In this document: positions 36,184 to 44,578 of the stretch, in pieces
Position numbering within the stretch: position 1 is the first letter of the stretch
Layout: each line of letters begins with the position of its first letter
Origin: Allomuricauda ruestringensis DSM 13258
GTDB taxonomy: Bacteria; Bacteroidota; Bacteroidia; Flavobacteriales; Flavobacteriaceae
Assembly (NCBI RefSeq): GCF_000224085.1
Contig: NC_015945.1
Location: 1,065,501-1,129,500, forward strand
Reading direction: 5' to 3'
Length of the DNA stretch: 64,000 nucleotides
The notes under the pieces: generated by a model
What the model was told of the DNA's origin: nothing
What the model saw: only the letters and a program-made list of their open reading frames with translations
Database searches by the model: none
Program-made: the position numbers and the translations under genes

Positions 36184-37800
36184 TTAGAAAGCGTACCGTT
36201 GTGGGCCTCCCCTTCGGATTTCCTCACTGGCATGCTCCTCAAACTTTTTAAAGTTCTCCCTAAAGGCATTGGTGAGCTTAAAGGCCGTTCTGTAATAGGC
36301 CTCGTCATCGTTCCAAGTGGCCCTTGGGCTGAGTACCTTAGTGGGCACCCCTGGGCACTCCCTTGGCTGCGCCACCCCAAATACGGAGTGGATATGGTAC
36401 TTCTCATAATTGTAGAGTCCAAGTTCGCCGCTCAGCGCGGCACTGATCATCGCCCGTGTGTATTTCAGCTTCATCCTAGTGCCTACACCGTAGGGCCCGC
36501 CGGTCCATCCGGTGTTCACCAACCAAACGTCCACGCCCGACTCCTTCATCTTTTTGCTCAGCATCTCGGCATATTTGGCCGGGTGCAAGGGCATAAAGGG
36601 TGCGCCAAAGCAAGCTGAGAACGATGGCTGTGGCTCCACCACGCCCGCTTCCGTGCCGGCCACCTTGGCCGTGTAGCCCGAGATAAAGTGGTAGGCCGCC
36701 TGTGCCGGGGTCAGTTTGGAGATAGGGGGCAGCACCCCAAAGGCGTCTGCGGTGAGGAAGAAAATATTCTTTACGTTTTTCCCTATTGATGGCTGCTGGA
36801 TGTTCTCGATATGGTGGATGGGATAGCTCACCCTGGTGTTCTGGGTAATGGAGGTGTCCGAAAAGTCCACGATTCCGTTGTCGTCCATGACCACATTCTC
36901 CAAAATCGCCCCCTTTTTGATGGCTCCGTAGATCTCCGGTTCCTTGTCCTTGGATAGGTCGATCACCTTGGCATAACAGCCCCCTTCAAAATTGAACACG
37001 GTATTGTCGGGCGTCCAACCGTGCTCATCGTCACCGATCAGTCTTCGGTTCGGGTCGGTGGACAGGGTGGTCTTTCCCGTTCCCGATAGGCCAAAGAAAA
37101 TAGCGGTATCGCCCGATTCCCCAACGTTGGCCGAGCAGTGCATGGGCAGTGTGTTCTTGTAAACGGGCAGGATAAAGTTAAGTGCCGAGAATATTCCCTT
37201 TTTGATCTCCCCCGTATAGCCCGTTCCCCCGATAAGGGCGATCTTTCTGCCGAAGTTAAGGATGGCGAAATTATGCTGTCGTGTACCGTCCACTTTGGGG
37301 TCCGCCATAAAGCCGGGGGCATTGACGACCGTCCATTCCGGGTCAAATTCCTCCAGCTCCTCTTCCGTAGGACGAAGGAACATATTGTAGGCAAACATAT
37401 TGGACCATGGGTATTCGTTGATTACCCTAATATTCAGTTTATAATCCGGGTCGGCACAGGCATACGAGTCCCTAACATACAATTCCTTTTTGTTGAGATA
37501 GGCAATGACCTTGTCATAAAGTGCGTCAAACTTATCACTCTCGAAAGGGATATTGATATTCCCCCACCACACCTTGTCCTTGGTCATGTCATCCTTTACG
37601 ATAAAGCGGTCCATGGGCGATCTTCCTGTAAATTCCCCAGTGTTCACGGCCAAGGTCCCGGAAGAAGCCTCTTTGCCCATCCCCTTTTCAATGGTAATGT
37701 GGTGGAGCTCCTCGGGGGAAAGTTGGTAGTTTACATTATCATGGTTAATTCCGTATGACTTTAACGAAATCGTTTTCGTGGCTGAGGCAGAATCCTTCAT
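36184..37800 (-). CDS. pckA: Phosphoenolpyruvate carboxykinase (ATP)
   Basis: 538 residues. Contains the PEPCK-specific kinase loop GLSGTGKTTLSTDPNR (Walker A), the metal-binding ENVVMDDNG/LIGDDEHGWT block, NFEGGCYAK and the oxaloacetate-binding RSPMDRFIVKD near the N-terminus. It converts oxaloacetate and ATP to PEP and CO2 in gluconeogenesis. The 3' two thirds are strikingly GC-rich (sample lines 52-67% GC), while the 5' end resembles its neighbours (sample line 38%). A TAGTTTTG -7 box lies 21 bases upstream of the ATG. Confidence 0.96.
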   Translation of the reverse strand: MKDSASATKTISLKSYGINHDNVNYQLSPEELHHITIEKGMGKEASSGTLAVNTGEFTGRSPMDRFIVKDDMTKDKVWWGNINIPFESDKFDALYDKVIAYLNKKELYVRDSYACADPDYKLNIRVINEYPWSNMFAYNMFLRPTEEELEEFDPEWTVVNAPGFMADPKVDGTRQHNFAILNFGRKIALIGGTGYTGEIKKGIFSALNFILPVYKNTLPMHCSANVGESGDTAIFFGLSGTGKTTLSTDPNRRLIGDDEHGWTPDNTVFNFEGGCYAKVIDLSKDKEPEIYGAIKKGAILENVVMDDNGIVDFSDTSITQNTRVSYPIHHIENIQQPSIGKNVKNIFFLTADAFGVLPPISKLTPAQAAYHFISGYTAKVAGTEAGVVEPQPSFSACFGAPFMPLHPAKYAEMLSKKMKESGVDVWLVNTGWTGGPYGVGTRMKLKYTRAMISAALSGELGLYNYEKYHIHSVFGVAQPRECPGVPTKVLSPRATWNDDEAYYRTAFKLTNAFRENFKKFEEHASEEIRRGGPQRYAF

Positions 37801-37821
37801 AGTTTAGCTTTTATGTTGGTA

Positions 37822-37829
37822 CAAAACTA
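37822..37829 (-). promoter_or_regulatory. Bacteroidota -7 box (TAGTTTTG) for pckA
   Basis: Reverse-strand TAGTTTTG, 21 bases before the pckA ATG; no obvious TTTG at -33. Confidence 0.5.
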
Positions 37830-37863
37830 GAAAATATTAACTTTTTGTCCTTTTAATTCTTGC

Positions 37864-38256
37864 TTAATCGAGTACTTTTTGGGTTAAAATGTTATATCCT
37901 AAGTAAAACCACCCAGAAATCATCAAAACACCCCCGATTGGTGTTAAAAATCCGATAATTTTAAAATCAAAAGCGGTTAAGCTGTTCAATGCCAATAAAT
38001 AAATAGAAAAAGAGAACAGAATCACACCCAAAAGCACAAGAACAAAAACAATCTTTTTGGGCTTTAAGGCCAACCCGCTCCATATCCCTAAAAAAAGAAG
38101 AAACAGCGCATGGTACATTTGATATGTAACACCGGTTTCAAAAGTGGCAACGGCTTCTGCATCGACTAATTTCTCCAATCCATGGGCTCCAAAAGCCCCT
38201 AAAACAATCGCCAACAGCCCCATGATTGTACCAACCAATAAAATTGTTCTGTTCAT
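37864..38256 (-). CDS. DUF423 membrane protein
   Basis: 130 residues with four membrane helices. The N-terminal AIVLGAFGAHGLEKLVDAEAVATFETGVTYQMYHALFLL is the DUF423 signature (GAFGAHGL and the Y-x-x-x-H-A block). Members are widespread small inner-membrane proteins of unknown function. It is on the same strand as pckA with a 63-base gap that contains the pckA promoter. Confidence 0.92.
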   Translation of the reverse strand: MNRTILLVGTIMGLLAIVLGAFGAHGLEKLVDAEAVATFETGVTYQMYHALFLLFLGIWSGLALKPKKIVFVLVLLGVILFSFSIYLLALNSLTAFDFKIIGFLTPIGGVLMISGWFYLGYNILTQKVLD

Positions 38257-38335
38257 AACTTTAACATGCTATTTTTTTATAAATATAACATTTTAATACC
38301 TTAGTGTCCAGTTAAATCAAAAGTAAACAAAACAC

Positions 38336-39709
38336 ATGGTCCGTACTATTTTAGTTGTTGGAGCAGGTAAATCAACCTCATACCTTCTAGATTATTTCCT
38401 TAAAAAATCAAACCAAGAAAAGATTCATCTCAAGATTGGAGACCTTCATCCAGAAAATATCCCAGATAAATTCGCAAAACACCCAAATTGTACAGTCTTT
38501 CCTTTGGATATATTTAACGAGGAGGATAGAAAAAAAGCTGTTGCCGAGGCATCCATTGTTGTGTCTATGCTCCCAGCTCGAATGCACATAAATGTTGCCC
38601 ATGATTGTATTGAATTTGAAAAGCATTTTATTACTGCTTCTTATGTAAGTAATGAGCTAAGGGCCTTGGATGAAGAAGCGAAGAAAAAAGGCCTTGTATT
38701 TATGAATGAAATTGGCCTAGACCCTGGAATTGACCACATGAGTGCCATGGAAGTTATTGACCGGATTCGGGATGCCGGTGGTAAAATGTTGCTATTTGAA
38801 TCTTTTGCCGGAGGTTTGGTAGCTCCGGAAAGCGATACCAATCTTTGGAACTATAAATTTACTTGGAACCCAAGAAATGTAGTACTTGCAGGCCAAGGGG
38901 GCGTAGCCAAATTTATACAGGAAGGCACGTACAAATACATCCCATATCAAAAGCTTTTTAGAAGAACCGAGTTTATGGATATTGAAGGATATGGCACCTT
39001 TGAGGCTTATGCCAACCGGGATTCCTTAAAGTACCGCGAAGCTTATGGGCTAGAGAATGCTTTGACCCTGTTCCGAGGAACCATGAGGCGAGTTGGTTTT
39101 TCCAAGGCATGGCAAATGTTCGTGATTTTAGGCATGACGGACGACAGCTACACCATTGAAAATTCCGAAGGAATGTCGTACCGAGAATTCGTCAATCTAT
39201 TTTTGCCCTATTCGCCTACCGATTCGGTGGAACTAAAAATGCGGCACTACCTTAAAATTGACCAGGACGATATTATGTGGGGAAAGTTACTGGAATTGGA
39301 CATATTCAATCCTTCCAAGAAGATACCCCTAAAAAACGCCACTCCCGCCCAAATGCTCCAATATATTCTAGAAGATACTTGGACACTCAAGGAGGATGAA
39401 AAAGACATGATTGTGATGTACCACAAGTTTGGTTACGAATTAAACGGCGAAAAGAAACAAATCGATGCCAATGTGGTGGTAATCGGTGAAAACCGGACAT
39501 ACACGGCCATGTCTAAAACTGTGGGGCTTCCCGTAGCCATGGCCACACTACAAATATTGAACGGCAAGATTAAAACCCCCGGAGTACAAATCCCGATCAA
39601 CAAGGAAGTGTACAAGCCCATCCTTTCTGAGCTTCATAAGCACGGAATCCAGTTCAAAGAATATGAAAAACCTTATTTAGGCTATAATCCGGATTCGGTG
39701 GCCAGTTAG
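38336..39709 (+). CDS. Saccharopine dehydrogenase family protein
   Basis: 457 residues. N-terminal Rossmann motif VVGAGKSTSYLLDYFL, then ASIVVSMLPARMH and NEIGLDPGIDHMSAM, a block conserved in saccharopine reductase/dehydrogenase C-terminal-type enzymes (Lys9 type). It likely interconverts saccharopine and aminoadipate semialdehyde plus glutamate in lysine degradation, though other substrates are possible. The Lrp/AsnC regulator 48 bases downstream supports amino-acid metabolism. Confidence 0.88.
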   Translation: MVRTILVVGAGKSTSYLLDYFLKKSNQEKIHLKIGDLHPENIPDKFAKHPNCTVFPLDIFNEEDRKKAVAEASIVVSMLPARMHINVAHDCIEFEKHFITASYVSNELRALDEEAKKKGLVFMNEIGLDPGIDHMSAMEVIDRIRDAGGKMLLFESFAGGLVAPESDTNLWNYKFTWNPRNVVLAGQGGVAKFIQEGTYKYIPYQKLFRRTEFMDIEGYGTFEAYANRDSLKYREAYGLENALTLFRGTMRRVGFSKAWQMFVILGMTDDSYTIENSEGMSYREFVNLFLPYSPTDSVELKMRHYLKIDQDDIMWGKLLELDIFNPSKKIPLKNATPAQMLQYILEDTWTLKEDEKDMIVMYHKFGYELNGEKKQIDANVVVIGENRTYTAMSKTVGLPVAMATLQILNGKIKTPGVQIPINKEVYKPILSELHKHGIQFKEYEKPYLGYNPDSVAS

Positions 39710-39757
39710 TTTTTGTTAGATTTTCAATACCTTTAACTTCAAATTAAAATCATTGTT

Positions 39758-40228
39758 GTGAAAAACAATAACAATTCAGTTAAAATTGACGGTATTGATA
39801 AAAAAATCCTAAGATACCTGATGGAGGATGCGCGTAAACCTATCCTCGAAATTGCTAGAAACATAGGAATTTCTGGTGCGGCCATCCACCAAAGGTTACG
39901 TAAACTGGAAAGCTCCGGTCTTATAGCGGGCTCCAAGTTTGTTATCAATCCAAAGATACTGGGCTATTCCACCATGGCCTATATTGGAATTTATCTGGAC
40001 AAGGCCATGGCAAACCCCAGAGCGGTTAGGCAATTAGAAGAAATCCCAGAAGTTCTGGAATGCCATTACACCACCGGAAATTGGTCCATACTTATAAAAG
40101 TGCTCTGTAGGGACAACGAACACTTAATGCAGGTGCTCAACAAAAAAATACAGCAAATAGAAGGTGTTTCACGTACCGAGACCTTTATTTCTCTAAACCA
40201 GCAAATTAATCGCCAAATACAGATCTGA
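39758..40228 (+). CDS. Lrp/AsnC-family transcriptional regulator
   Basis: 156 residues from a GTG start. N-terminal winged helix (IDKKILRYLMEDARKPILEIARNIGISGAAIHQRLRKLESSG) and a C-terminal RAM ligand-binding domain (MAYIGIYLDKA, VLECHYTTGNWSILIKVLCRD). These regulators bind amino acids and control nearby metabolic genes. Its position directly after the saccharopine dehydrogenase suggests control by lysine or an intermediate, which is inference. Confidence 0.92.
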   Translation: MKNNNNSVKIDGIDKKILRYLMEDARKPILEIARNIGISGAAIHQRLRKLESSGLIAGSKFVINPKILGYSTMAYIGIYLDKAMANPRAVRQLEEIPEVLECHYTTGNWSILIKVLCRDNEHLMQVLNKKIQQIEGVSRTETFISLNQQINRQIQI

Positions 40229-40230
40229 TA

Positions 40231-40262
40231 TTTGTATTGAATCTAAATAAATATTACATTTG
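40231..40262 (+). promoter_or_regulatory. Complete Bacteroidota promoter (TTTG-N20-TACATTTG)
   Basis: TTTG at 40231-40234 and TACATTTG at 40255-40262, with the next ATG 6 bases beyond. It begins immediately after the Lrp gene stop. Confidence 0.7.
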
Positions 40263-40267
40263 CCCCC

Positions 40268-40588
40268 ATGAATGTAATATTCCAGTCTACATATTACACC
40301 TTGTACCAAGCTGCCAACGAACGCTGCTATTATATAGATTTCGGGCAGAAATTGGTCCGCATGTCGTTATGCCAGCTACTTTCACTTCGCCATAAAGTGA
40401 ACACTATTGCTATTGAGAACCATTTTGACAGTGATTTGAACGCCCACGGATTTGAGGTTCTAATGCTATGCAACAAAGAGCATCTTTTTATCCTCAATAC
40501 CTTGGAGGTACTTGACCTTAAAAATCTTGTGGAGCACAGTTTTATGGCCATTGGTCTTTCTACTGGAAGAGAAGTACACACCTACTAA
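40268..40588 (+). CDS. Conserved hypothetical protein, 106 residues
   Basis: No signal peptide or membrane helix. The sequence alternates short hydrophobic and charged runs (YYTLYQAANERCYYIDFGQKLVRMSLCQLLSLRHKV, then HLFILNTLEVLDLKNLVEHSF) and is rich in His, Leu and Cys. I do not recognise a domain, but a strong promoter directly precedes it and it is followed by the ferritin gene, which makes it credible. A link to iron handling is only guilt by association. Confidence 0.7.
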   Translation: MNVIFQSTYYTLYQAANERCYYIDFGQKLVRMSLCQLLSLRHKVNTIAIENHFDSDLNAHGFEVLMLCNKEHLFILNTLEVLDLKNLVEHSFMAIGLSTGREVHTY

Positions 40589-40696
40589 CACCACTATTTT
40601 TATCCAGTCTTAGTTGTCTTTTAAATAAGCTGGTTAACTGTTACAAACAGATTAAATTCAGTAACTTTATAGTGCATTCACGCTAGAATTTACATT

Positions 40697-41215
40697 ATGA
40701 AAGATATTGCAAGACAAAGTATGAGCATAAAAGTGGAATCCATGGATATGCTCAACGCCCAAATAAAAATGGAAGCCCACGCTTCAGCCACCTATTTGGC
40801 CATGGCCTCATGGTGCGAACAGAACGGTTTTTTTACCAGCGCCAAGTTTTTCTTTAAACAGGCCGAAGAAGAGCGCGAGCACATGATGAAGATTTTCAAC
40901 TTTTTGGTTGATACGGGAGGTAACCCAATTTCTCCCGAGATAACAAACATCAATCACGACTATTCTTCCATTGTTGATGTTTTTGAATCTACCTTGGAAC
41001 ACGAGGTCAAAGTGACCAAGTCCATTCACAATATTGTGAATAAATCCCGTGAAATAGGAGATATTGCCACCGAACGTTTCTTGGACTGGTTTGTAATGGA
41101 ACAAATTGAAGAAGAAAATACCATCAGAGACATTCTTGATATGATCGAGATTACAGGTACTGAAGGTGTAGGTCTCCAAATGATCGATAACCAAGTAGCC
41201 AATTGGATTGATTAA
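40697..41215 (+). CDS. ftnA: Ferritin (non-heme)
   Basis: 172 residues, a four-helix bundle. The ferroxidase-centre residues are in helices A and B (MEAHASATYLAMASWCEQNG and AEEEREHMMKIFNFL, with E-x-x-H) and in helix C (EQIEEENTIRDIL). Stores iron as a mineral in a 24-mer shell; the -xxWFVMEQIEEE block is typical. A TAACTTTA box (one base off consensus) lies about 30 bases upstream. The gene is followed by a terminator whose loop holds a repeat element. Confidence 0.93.
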   Translation: MKDIARQSMSIKVESMDMLNAQIKMEAHASATYLAMASWCEQNGFFTSAKFFFKQAEEEREHMMKIFNFLVDTGGNPISPEITNINHDYSSIVDVFESTLEHEVKVTKSIHNIVNKSREIGDIATERFLDWFVMEQIEEENTIRDILDMIEITGTEGVGLQMIDNQVANWID

Positions 41216-41237
41216 ACCATCAATATTAGATATAAAA

Positions 41238-41371
41238 AAGAGGCCGTCTAAAAAGTATTGAAATGCGTCATTCTGAATTTATTTCAGAATCTCATCATAC
41301 TGATAAACAAATCGCTACGAGAATCTGAATCAAGTTCAGGTTGACGAAATCGACATTTTAGACAGCCTCTT
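41238..41371 (+). terminator. Ferritin terminator with a repeat inserted in its loop
   Basis: Outer arms AAGAGGCCGTCTAAAA (41238-41253) and TTTTAGACAGCCTCTT (41356-41371) pair over 16 bases with one mismatch, followed by a T-rich tract. The loop is about 102 bases and contains the REP-like element listed separately; the normal loop of this type would be only a few bases. Confidence 0.7.
41267..41345. repeat. REP-like palindromic repeat, copy 1
   Basis: Imperfect inverted repeat with arms starting GTCATTCTGAATTTATTTCA and (revcomp) GTCAACCTGAACTTGATTCA, matching the arms of the element at 44579-44655. Consensus arm GTCAnnCTGAACTTGTTTCA. Located inside the ferritin terminator loop. Confidence 0.8.
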
Positions 41372-41372
41372 C

Positions 41373-41915
41373 TTATTTTACATATCGTTCTTTGATGATA
41401 TTGAAATGACGAAGTTCATGCCCGGCTATATGATAGGCCAATCCCCTAACAGTTCTTTTGTTTATGATGCTCCCATCATAATCTATTCCTTTACCACTAC
41501 GCTCAAAACTTTCTTCCGGTAAATATTTAAAAAGGGCAATTGTTGATTTTCTCACAAATTCATATTCTTCAAAAATACTCTCCAAACTCCGTTCGTTCGC
41601 CCCTGAAAATTTAGCGTATTTGTCTTGGTCAAAACCATGGAGCGGAGTATTGTCTTTACGGGCATACCTCAAAGCCCGATAAGCAAAAATACGCTCATCA
41701 TCAATAAGGTGCACCAAGATTTCTTTTATGGTCCACTTATCTTTTGCATACCTATATTTTAGTTTCTCCTCAGGAAGTGAGTAAACAAATTCCCTAATTT
41801 TTAGAAAGTTTGACCAAAGATGTTCCAAAACCTTACCATCATCTCCCATTAGGTCCATATAAATATGGGAATATGCGGGATACTCCCCAACTATGGGTTT
41901 TTGTATATGTCTCAT
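41373..41915 (-). CDS. DinB-family protein
   Basis: 180 residues of the DinB/YfiT-like four-helix fold. Metal-binding His residues are in ILVHLIDDE and in AYHIAGHELRHFNII, the usual three-His arrangement. Members are putative metal-dependent hydrolases or thiol (bacillithiol/mycothiol)-dependent transferases. It follows an HxlR regulator by 9 bases on the same strand, so it is a probable target or operon partner. Confidence 0.9.
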   Translation of the reverse strand: MRHIQKPIVGEYPAYSHIYMDLMGDDGKVLEHLWSNFLKIREFVYSLPEEKLKYRYAKDKWTIKEILVHLIDDERIFAYRALRYARKDNTPLHGFDQDKYAKFSGANERSLESIFEEYEFVRKSTIALFKYLPEESFERSGKGIDYDGSIINKRTVRGLAYHIAGHELRHFNIIKERYVK

Positions 41916-41924
41916 AAAATCATT

Positions 41925-42266
41925 TTATGCATTATCTTCTCCAAAACTTTGTGCCCATCTATGTCGGGCCCAAGAGCCCATAGGTTCCAGAAGTCCAAAC
42001 AATTCCTTGCCATATTCGGTAAGGGCATAGCCTTCCAAAGTCTTTTCAATGAGGTTACTATCTTTTAATTCTTTAAGTCTTGTGTTAAGTGTGGTAGGGG
42101 AAATGGATTCACAATAGAGCTGTAAACCTCTAAAAGTAGATGGGCCACTGTACAAATGCCAGATAATGCCCATCGCCCAACTTCTGCCCAATAGATCAAG
42201 CAAGGCCATTATTGGTTGTCCCGTTTTTGATCCACGAACTGGAATTCCAGGTTTAGGAGTTCTCAT
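41925..42266 (-). CDS. HxlR-family winged-helix regulator
   Basis: 113 residues. The HxlR signature is visible: ALLDLLGRSWAMGIIWHL, RGLQLYCESISPTTLNTRLKELKDSNLIEK and YALTEYGKELF. No Cys residues, so redox sensing by thiols (as in HypR or QorR) is unlikely. The upstream region has overlapping dyads (CTACAAAAATTGTAG, CTATTTTAATAG) around a TAGTTTTG -7 box, which are candidate autoregulatory operators. Confidence 0.9.
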   Translation of the reverse strand: MRTPKPGIPVRGSKTGQPIMALLDLLGRSWAMGIIWHLYSGPSTFRGLQLYCESISPTTLNTRLKELKDSNLIEKTLEGYALTEYGKELFGLLEPMGSWARHRWAQSFGEDNA

Positions 42267-42272
42267 TTGCTA

Positions 42273-42304
42273 CTATTTTAATAGCAAAACTACAAAAATT
42301 GTAG
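42273..42304 (-). promoter_or_regulatory. Palindromic operators over the HxlR promoter
   Basis: Two dyads, CTATTTTAATAG (42273-42284) and CTACAAAAATTGTAG (42290-42304), flank or overlap the reverse-strand TAGTTTTG -7 box (42285-42292). The arrangement suits binding of a dimeric regulator at its own promoter. Confidence 0.55.
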
Positions 42305-42344
42305 CATCTAAAAAATAAATACAATCTTATGACCTAGACTAAAC

Positions 42345-42381
42345 AAAAAAGCCTGTTTGAATATTCAAACAGGCTTTTTTG
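42345..42381 (-). terminator. Rho-independent terminator after the zinc metallopeptidase
   Basis: Perfect 24-base palindrome GCCTGTTTGAAT / ATTCAAACAGGC (42351-42374) with A-tract and T-tract on either side. It is downstream of the reverse-strand metallopeptidase and upstream of the HxlR gene. Confidence 0.93.
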
Positions 42382-42395
42382 TTTTTACCCTAACC

Positions 42396-43097
42396 TCAAT
42401 CCCTTCCACCAAAAACTTGAAGTGCCCAATAAAGCAAAGAGGCCAAAGCACCCAGTGCTGCCACCAAATAGGTTCTTGCCGCCCATTTAAGCGCATCTTC
42501 CGCACCTGAGTATTCTTCTTGACTTACCATATTCTTCTGCTTTAACCAAACCAATGCCCTTTTGCTGGCATCGTACTCCACTGGTAGGGTTATAAAACTG
42601 AACAAGGTAGCAAACCCCATCATAATTAATCCGGCAACTGCAATATAAAAACCTATACCGCCAGCAACACCCGTTGCAGCCATAAGTATAATACCCCCAA
42701 ACACCACCCAAGTGGACATTCCAGAGGTAACACTTACCACAGGGACCAATTTGGAGCGCATGGTCAACCACTCATAAGCCTGCGCATGTTGCACAGCGTG
42801 TCCGCATTCGTGGGCAGCCACCGCAGCCGCAGAAGCGTTACGTTGGTTGTACACACTTTCACTAAGGTTAACGGTTTTGTTTTTGGGATTATAGTGGTCC
42901 GTTAGCATTCCTGGCGTGGAAATTACCTTTACATCCCGAATTCCATGGTCGTCCAGCATTTTCTGGGCTATTTCAGCACCACTCATCCCATTCCGTAAAT
43001 GGACCTGTGAATATTTTTTGAACTTACTCTTCAATTTATTGCTCACCAGCCAGCTGACCAGGGCAATTCCACCAATCAATATATAATATGTCATCAT
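42396..43097 (-). CDS. Membrane zinc metallopeptidase (YugP/DUF-type Peptidase M-like)
   Basis: 233 residues from the tandem ATGs starting MMTYYILIGGIALVSW; the frame is open further upstream but without similarity. N-terminal membrane segment, then AVAAHECGHAVQHA carrying the HExxH-type zinc site HECGH, and three further hydrophobic segments in the C-terminal half (IILMAATGVAGGIGFYIAVAGLIMMGFATLF, LVAALGALASLLYWAL). It matches the putative inner-membrane neutral zinc metallopeptidase family (YugP). Substrate unknown. Confidence 0.9.
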   Translation of the reverse strand: MMTYYILIGGIALVSWLVSNKLKSKFKKYSQVHLRNGMSGAEIAQKMLDDHGIRDVKVISTPGMLTDHYNPKNKTVNLSESVYNQRNASAAAVAAHECGHAVQHAQAYEWLTMRSKLVPVVSVTSGMSTWVVFGGIILMAATGVAGGIGFYIAVAGLIMMGFATLFSFITLPVEYDASKRALVWLKQKNMVSQEEYSGAEDALKWAARTYLVAALGALASLLYWALQVFGGRD

Positions 43098-43145
43098 AGC
43101 TTTAAATCTTTTATTTGAATATAAATATACCATATAAAAGCAAAA

Positions 43146-43175
43146 ACCCCGCCAAATAATGGCAGGGCTCTTTTA
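43146..43175 (-). terminator. Terminator after alanine dehydrogenase
   Basis: Reverse-strand stem GCCCTGCCA / TGGCGGGG with a short loop, followed by TTTTTG, just downstream of the ald stop. Confidence 0.75.
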
Positions 43176-43194
43176 CTGTCAAAATGTTAGTTAC

Positions 43195-44295
43195 TTAAAC
43201 CAACACTGGTTCTAGTTGAAAGGTTTCGGCTATTTCTTTATAAACTATCTCGCCTTCAACTACATTTAATCCTTTTTCCAAAGATCTATCCAACTTACAG
43301 GCACTTCGCCATCCCATATTGGCCAATTTTAGCACATAGGGCAGTGTTACATTCGTCAAGGCAACAGTGGAAGTATAAGGCACTGCCCCTGGCATATTGG
43401 CTACACAATAATGGACCACATCGTCAATAATATAAATGGGGTCCTCATGGGTCGTTGGTTTGGTGGTTTCCACACATCCGCCTTGATCTACCGCCACATC
43501 AACTATAACGGTTCCTGGATGCATGTCCTTAAGCATATCCCTAGTGATCAGGTTAGGGGCTTTTGCTCCTTTTAAAAGGACACCACCGATAATTAAATCG
43601 TTTGTTTTTATATGGTTTCTGATATTGAACTCGTTTGAAAAACCGGTCACCACATGGCTCGGCATTATATCGTTCACATATCTGAGACGTTTCATGTTCA
43701 CATCCAAAATGGTTACATGGGCACCCAAACCTGCTGCCATTTTAGCAGCCTGAACACCTACGGTACCAGCTCCCAGTACCAAAACGCGACCTGGAGATAC
43801 TCCGGGAACCCCTCCCAAAAGCACTCCTTTACCTTTCACAGGTTTCTCTAAGTATTTGGCTCCTTGTTGAATGGCCATTCTACCGGCAACTTCGGACATT
43901 GGGGTTAGTAGAGGTAAGGTTCCATCTTCATCCTCTACGGTTTCGTATGCAATACAAATGGCTTTGCTCTTGATCATAGCTTTGGTCAACGCTTCGCTAG
44001 ATGCAAAATGAAAATAAGTAAAGACGATTTGCCCTTCCTGAATTAAGTCATATTCCTCAGCAATAGGCTCTTTTACCTTTACGATCATATCGCTCATAGC
44101 ATACACCTGACCAATAGTGTCCAAAATAGTAGCTCCTGCCTGTTGGTAATCATGATTAAAAAAACCACTTCCCTCACCTGCACCCGATTGCACATATACG
44201 GTGTGATCGTTCTTTACCAATTCAAATACACCGGCAGGCGTCATGCCGACCCGGCTTTCGTTGTTTTTGATTTCTTTGGGTATCCCAACAGTCAT
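43195..44295 (-). CDS. ald: Alanine dehydrogenase
   Basis: 366 residues from the ATG starting MTVGIPKEIKNNESRVGMTP; ten extra in-frame upstream residues lack similarity. N-terminal KEIKNNESRVGMTPAG substrate-binding block, a Rossmann motif VLVLGAGTVGVQAAKMAAGLGAHV, and catalytic Lys/His and Asp elements in YFHFASSE and VDVAVDQGGCVETTKPTTH. Interconverts alanine and pyruvate plus ammonia with NAD. The 385-base region upstream contains several dyads (44461-44484) but no second gene. Confidence 0.95.
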   Translation of the reverse strand: MTVGIPKEIKNNESRVGMTPAGVFELVKNDHTVYVQSGAGEGSGFFNHDYQQAGATILDTIGQVYAMSDMIVKVKEPIAEEYDLIQEGQIVFTYFHFASSEALTKAMIKSKAICIAYETVEDEDGTLPLLTPMSEVAGRMAIQQGAKYLEKPVKGKGVLLGGVPGVSPGRVLVLGAGTVGVQAAKMAAGLGAHVTILDVNMKRLRYVNDIMPSHVVTGFSNEFNIRNHIKTNDLIIGGVLLKGAKAPNLITRDMLKDMHPGTVIVDVAVDQGGCVETTKPTTHEDPIYIIDDVVHYCVANMPGAVPYTSTVALTNVTLPYVLKLANMGWRSACKLDRSLEKGLNVVEGEIVYKEIAETFQLEPVLV

Positions 44296-44500
44296 AATGT
44301 TGTTTTTAATGGTTGATGGGATCAAAGTTGAACAAAAAAATTAGATTAAAACACAAAAACTCGATAAAAAACAGGGGTAAAAGGTTTAAATAGTTGTTTT
44401 TTAACATTTATACCCTTATAAAATAGAGGTATAATTAATTTTAAATCATTTTTTAAACAAATACCCTTAATTTTTTAAGGGTATGTGTACTTAATAATAA
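44296..44500. other. AT-rich intergenic region with palindromes upstream of ald
   Basis: The region has no open frame. It contains ATACCCTTAA / TTAAGGGTAT (44461-44470 / 44475-44484) and TATACC...GGTATA just before it, so TACCC/GGGTA motifs recur four times within 140 bases. These may be operators for ald or part of a terminator; no promoter matching TAnnTTTG stands out. Confidence 0.4.
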
Positions 44501-44526
44501 AAAAGCATGCCGAGCGGCATGCTTTT
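44501..44526 (-). terminator. Terminator after leuS
   Basis: Stem GCATGCC / GGCATGC with loop GAGC, flanked by AAAA and TTTT, downstream of the leuS stop on the reverse strand, past the repeat element. Confidence 0.85.
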
Positions 44527-44578
44527 TAGGGGTACTTCTATAAAATCTTTATTTATCTCTTTGTAAAACAAAACTTTC

